A DNA stretch of 27,536 nucleotides from contig JAEWSD010000100.1 in assembly GCA_023398615.1 (NCBI GenBank), positions 1-27,536 of the forward strand, given 5' to 3'. This DNA is from Bacillota bacterium (GTDB lineage: Bacteria; Bacillota; Clostridia; Lachnospirales; Lachnospiraceae). The position numbers and the translations under genes were made by a program. Below the pieces are notes generated by a model. The model had not been told where the DNA came from and did not search any database. It saw only the letters and a list, made by a program, of their open reading frames with translations. Below are positions 24,186 to 27,536 of the stretch, piece after piece. The number at the start of each line of letters is the position of its first letter. Position 1 is the stretch's first letter.

Positions 24186-24812
24186 TTATTCTCTTATTAA
24201 AACTTTATTATCTATTATAGTTAAGCGGTTATTTGCAAACAGGTCGACCGCTTCCGGCAGGATCTTCCATTCCGCTTCTTCCATCACTCTTTTTTGCAGA
24301 AGCTCCGGTGTGTCGCCTCCCGATACCTGAACTGGCTGCTGCAGGATAATAGGGCCGGTATCCGTGCCTTCATCAACAAAATGAACGGTAGCACCCGTTA
24401 CTTTAACACCCCGTTCCAGCGCCGCTTCATGCACCTTAAGGCCATAATAGCCGGTTCCGCAAAAGGATGGGATCAGGGAAGGATGTATATTAATGATCCG
24501 GTTCTTATAGCTTGAAACCAGAAGCTCCGGCAATATAACCAGATACCCTGCCAGTACGATAAGTCCGGCATTGTAACGGCTAACGGTATCAAGCAATTCC
24601 CTGTCAAACGCTTTCCTGCTGCCGTAATCCTTCGGGGAGACAACCTCGGCGGAAATACCGTGTTTCCTTGCACGTTCCAAGGCGTAGGCATCCCTTTTAT
24701 TACTTATGACAACGGCAATCTCACTGTTTGTAATCCTGCCCTGCTCTATACCGTCAATGATTGCCTGGAGGTTGGTACCACCGCCCGATACCAGCACCGC
24801 AATTCTTAACAT
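24186..24812 (-). CDS. purN: GAR transformylase, folate-dependent
   Basis: A 208-aa enzyme that formylates GAR using 10-formyl-tetrahydrofolate. It has GGGTNLQAIID at the N-terminus. The catalytic Asn-His pair is in IINIHPSLIPSF, and the Asp is in VDEGTDTGPII. The start codon lies inside the last 7 bp of purM, so the two are translationally coupled. Confidence 0.96.
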   Translation of the reverse strand: MLRIAVLVSGGGTNLQAIIDGIEQGRITNSEIAVVISNKRDAYALERARKHGISAEVVSPKDYGSRKAFDRELLDTVSRYNAGLIVLAGYLVILPELLVSSYKNRIINIHPSLIPSFCGTGYYGLKVHEAALERGVKVTGATVHFVDEGTDTGPIILQQPVQVSGGDTPELLQKRVMEEAEWKILPEAVDLFANNRLTIIDNKVLIRE

Positions 24813-25831
24813 ACTGTCACACCCTTCTCACCGGCTTTTATTTCCCCTATGATATAAGCCGTTTCACCTGATGCCTGAATGCAGCTTACGGCCTTGCCCG
24901 CTTCCCCGCTGTCAACCGCTATCACCATTCCGATACCCATATTAAAGGTATTATACATGATCTTTTCTTCAATCGATCCGTCGGTAGAAAGCATACGGAA
25001 AATCGCAGGCACCTCATAGCTGTTTCTGCGAACTACAGCATGCATGCCCTCACAGAGCATTCTGGGTATATTCTCATAGAAACCGCCGCCGGTTATGTGG
25101 CTGCAGGCTTTTACCGCAACCTTTCCGGCTTTTAAGGCTTTTAAAGCCTTTACATATATTTTAGTAGGTCTTAATAACGTCTCACCCAGGGTCTCGCCTA
25201 ACGCTTCATAGTAGCTGTCAAGAGCTTCCCTTGTCATGCTGAATACTTTTCTTACCAAAGAATAACCATTACTGTGAATTCCTGAGGAAGCAATGCCAAT
25301 CAGCGTATCTCCCGGCTTTAAGGACTCTCCGGTGATTAATTGCTTCCGGTCAACGATACCAACGGCAAAACCGGCAAGATCATACTCGTCAACCGGGTAA
25401 AAACCAGGCATTTCCGCCGTCTCACCGCCTATTAATGCGGCACCTGCCATTTTACAGCCTTCGGCAACACCGCTTACGATCGTAGCAATCTTCTCAGGCT
25501 CATTTTTACCGCAGGCAATATAGTCCAGGAAGAATAACGGTTCACCGCCCGCGCAGGCGATATCGTTTACGCACATCGCAACACAGTCAATCCCTATGGT
25601 ATCATGTTTATCCAGGATAAATGCCAGCTTTAACTTCGTTCCTACTCCGTCCGTGCCGGATACCAATGTCGGCTGCTCCATATTCTTAAAGCTGTCTAAG
25701 GAAAAGGCTCCGGAGAAACCGCCTATTCCGGTCAATACTTCGCTTCTCATAGTTCCTTTTATATGATCTTTCATGAGCTCAACCGCTTTATAGCCGGCTT
25801 CTATATCTACTCCCGCATTTTTGTAATCCAT
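24806..25831 (-). CDS. purM: Phosphoribosylformylglycinamidine cyclo-ligase (AIR synthetase)
   Basis: A 341-aa enzyme that closes the imidazole ring of AIR using ATP. Landmarks are YKNAGVDIEAGYKAVE, the SGTDGVGTKLKLA phosphate loop, GGETAEMPGFY and HITGGGFYENIPRML. The length is normal. The ATG follows AAAGGAGG. It is separated from purE by 250 bp holding a branched RNA structure, and overlaps purN by 7 bp. Confidence 0.97.
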   Translation of the reverse strand: MDYKNAGVDIEAGYKAVELMKDHIKGTMRSEVLTGIGGFSGAFSLDSFKNMEQPTLVSGTDGVGTKLKLAFILDKHDTIGIDCVAMCVNDIACAGGEPLFFLDYIACGKNEPEKIATIVSGVAEGCKMAGAALIGGETAEMPGFYPVDEYDLAGFAVGIVDRKQLITGESLKPGDTLIGIASSGIHSNGYSLVRKVFSMTREALDSYYEALGETLGETLLRPTKIYVKALKALKAGKVAVKACSHITGGGFYENIPRMLCEGMHAVVRRNSYEVPAIFRMLSTDGSIEEKIMYNTFNMGIGMVIAVDSGEAGKAVSCIQASGETAYIIGEIKAGEKGVTVC

Positions 25832-26000
25832 GGTTCATCCTCCTTTAGTAATATACCTTAATATTAACATAACTGCAGGATTTTGTCTTACGTTTTTATT
25901 TCATTAATTTCTTATCTTATTTATTAGTCAGTCTAATTAATATTTTGCTACTATAAGTGTATTCAATAAATTCAATCATCAGCCGTTTTCACAAAACAAA

Positions 26001-26072
26001 GGTTGCCACAATGCCGTGTTTCCAAGAAACGTTATCGTAACGCGCCCCTATTAACACAGTACTGCAACAACC
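26001..26072 (-). ncRNA. Branched RNA structure between purE and purM
   Basis: On the minus strand, a 12-bp outer stem (26072-26061 with 26012-26001) relies on several G-U pairs that would not pair on the other strand, so it suits the pur transcript. Inside are CGTTA/TAACG (26042-26030, loop 3) and GTTTC/GAAAC (26030-26018, loop 3). It follows the purE stop by 9 nt and is succeeded by a U-rich run. It is probably an attenuator or terminator. It does not show the purine riboswitch core. Confidence 0.5.
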
Positions 26073-26081
26073 TCCCGGTCA

Positions 26082-26603
26082 TTACTGTTTCATTCCGTCC
26101 ATATAAGCCTGATAGCCTTCCTTTTCCAGCTTCACGGCCTTCTCCGATACACTGTCCTTTAATCCGGCCGAATAAGTCTTAATACGCTCCAACAGTTCCG
26201 GATCGGAAGTGGCAAGAATCTTTGCTGCAAGAAGTCCGGCATTTAGTGCACCGTTGATTGCCACCGTTGCAACCGGAATCCCTCCCGGCATCTGAACGAT
26301 GGAGTAAAGGGAATCCACCCCGCCCAGGGCTTTCGTCATGATCGGGACACCGATCACCGGCATAGGGAAGATTGCAGCCGACATACCCGGAAGATGTGCG
26401 GCACCTCCCGCACCTGCTATGATTACCTTATAGCCTTTCGCTTCTGCGGACTTTGCATAATCAAAGAATATGTCAGGCATCCGGTGGGCGGAGATGATTG
26501 TCATATCATACTCAACCTTAAGCGTATTCAGCGCTTCCGCCGCCTTGCTCATAATCTGAAGATCCGAGTCACTTCCCATAATAATTCCGACTTTAGCAGC
26601 CAT
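26082..26603 (-). CDS. purE: N5-carboxyaminoimidazole ribonucleotide mutase (class I PurE)
   Basis: A 173-aa class I PurE that converts N5-CAIR to CAIR. MGSDSDLQIM binds phosphate, and ISAHRMPD carries the catalytic His. The loop AGAGGAAHLPGM and PVIGVPI are typical. PurK, the usual partner, is not in this window. The ATG follows AGAGGA. It starts the pur cluster. No clear promoter was settled in the 103 bp upstream. Confidence 0.96.
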   Translation of the reverse strand: MAAKVGIIMGSDSDLQIMSKAAEALNTLKVEYDMTIISAHRMPDIFFDYAKSAEAKGYKVIIAGAGGAAHLPGMSAAIFPMPVIGVPIMTKALGGVDSLYSIVQMPGGIPVATVAINGALNAGLLAAKILATSDPELLERIKTYSAGLKDSVSEKAVKLEKEGYQAYMDGMKQ

Positions 26604-26706
26604 TTTAAAATCCTCTCTTTCTGTTTCTTATATAGTGAATATCCTTTGTCTGTACCGGCACAACATCCCCGGTGATCAGGAATATTTACCACTTATCTTT
26701 TTTAGT

Positions 26707-27536
26707 TCAACCAAATGCCTCATTCAGCTTTTCCGTACCGGGCAGTACGAATCTGCCCTCTCTGATAATCGGAATATCCATACCGTCCTTTCTGTAAACG
26801 GTTATTTCCCCCAACTCATCGTAGGGGATCGTAATGTCCGTATGGCAGTTAAAATATGCCTTATCCATATCCGTCTTCCGATTAATCGATATCTCATTAT
26901 CCTTTGCCGCAATCAGCTTACCGTCCGGATTATAAAGCTTTAAATCCTCGCTCATCTTATAGCAGGTATCACCTACCGCAAAATGAGGGCCCGTCTTTTC
27001 CGCGATCAGTATCGGAAGCTTATCCGAAATATTATATGTCTGTGCCATTACGTAGGCTGTTGTATTGGTGCCTATCGCAAACTCTCCCAGCGGAAGGGTC
27101 TCCTGGTTATAAAGTAAATTTTCCTTAATATATTTTTTATTCTCCTCCTGCGTATCAAAGTTCCCGCAGGAATAGGAAGCGATCCTTCCGTCATAAAAAT
27201 CCAGCTTTAAATCAAGGTATTCCAGACCATTCAGGTAGACCTTTGTAACATGAAGCAATCCTTCGGTACCGGTCAGCTTAGGAGAGGTAAATACTTCTCC
27301 TACCGGGATATTGATATCTGCGGTACAGTTTTCAAAGATCGTTTCCGAAGCCGGGGCCTTTAGTTCATAAAGCATGACCTTAAAATCTGTTTTATTCCTG
27401 CCCCGTCCGAGTATCCTGACATATTCCCCCTGATCCAACGCATCAATGATCGCCTGCTGAATCTTTTGATAGATCCGGTTATCCAGCGTATTTACCTTTA
27501 CCGTATCGGCAAAAATCTCTTCAAACCGGCTTCCGA
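26707..27536 (-). CDS. M29-family aminopeptidase, 5' end beyond the window
   Basis: The C-terminal 276 residues of an AmpS/aminopeptidase-T-type metallopeptidase. The frame stays open to the window edge with no stop, so the N-terminus is missing and the TTG at 27438 is not the start. Conserved metal-site blocks are visible: ENCTADINIPVGEVFTSP, LPLGEFAIGTN, EKTGPHFAVGDTCY and FNCHTDITIP. It removes N-terminal residues from peptides in the cytoplasm. It reads toward purE, 103 bp away, with only a weak CCGGT/ACCGG hairpin between. Confidence 0.88.
   Translation of the reverse strand, partial: GSRFEEIFADTVKVNTLDNRIYQKIQQAIIDALDQGEYVRILGRGRNKTDFKVMLYELKAPASETIFENCTADINIPVGEVFTSPKLTGTEGLLHVTKVYLNGLEYLDLKLDFYDGRIASYSCGNFDTQEENKKYIKENLLYNQETLPLGEFAIGTNTTAYVMAQTYNISDKLPILIAEKTGPHFAVGDTCYKMSEDLKLYNPDGKLIAAKDNEISINRKTDMDKAYFNCHTDITIPYDELGEITVYRKDGMDIPIIREGRFVLPGTEKLNEAFG

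Noticed and set aside
26604..26706. Possible purine or c-di-GMP riboswitch ahead of purE.
   Set aside because: The conserved cores of these riboswitches are not present; only a weak CCGGT/ACCGG hairpin is seen.

Overview
The window looks like chromosomal DNA of a Lachnospiraceae-type Clostridium (Bacillota, anaerobic spore-former relatives). The inference rests on gene content and style: AGGAGG-type Shine-Dalgarno (SD) sites, TTGACA/TATAAT promoters, the mcsA-mcsB-clpC-radA stress cluster, a membrane-anchored cohesin-domain protein, SH3b/glucosaminidase wall enzymes and an IS91-like element of the Firmicutes type. No species is claimed.

Layout. (1) 169-1647, minus strand: tgt-yajC, closed by a terminator. 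(2) 1799-2515: a divergent pair of small XRE/HTH regulators around a compact double promoter with three evenly spaced operator-like repeats. (3) 2643-6767, plus strand: a CACHE-HAMP-GGDEF-EAL cyclic-di-GMP protein and an MFS transporter. (4) About 6800-8582: an IS91-family HUH/Y2 transposase, a 59-aa acidic ORF and a run of short hairpins, bracketed by inverted 15-bp repeats and ending next to tRNA-Trp. (5) 8842-16290, minus strand: a soluble chemoreceptor-type protein, radA, a 137-aa unknown, clpC, mcsB, mcsA and a YtrA-type GntR regulator. The last four form the protein-arginine-phosphorylation and unfolding operon, with the GntR gene where ctsR usually sits. (6) 16420-20485, minus strand: a membrane-anchored cohesin/cadherin-like protein and a secreted SH3b-glucosaminidase/cadherin-like protein. 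(7) 20824-22606, minus strand: a membrane-anchored metallo-beta-lactamase-fold protein and an esterase lipoprotein under one promoter. (8) 22885-26603, minus strand: purE-purM-purN-purD, ending in a very stable terminator. (9) 26707 to the window end: an M29 aminopeptidase cut by the edge.

Most of the window is ordinary core metabolism and proteostasis. The parts worth a second look are the XRE switch, the ends and hairpin array of the IS91-like element, a 26-bp leader shared exactly by clpC and the chemoreceptor-like gene, the GntR regulator with a palindromic operator heading the mcsA-mcsB-clpC operon, and several long branched RNA structures between genes. I see no CRISPR array, rRNA, integrase or defence island. 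I found no clearly new multi-gene system.
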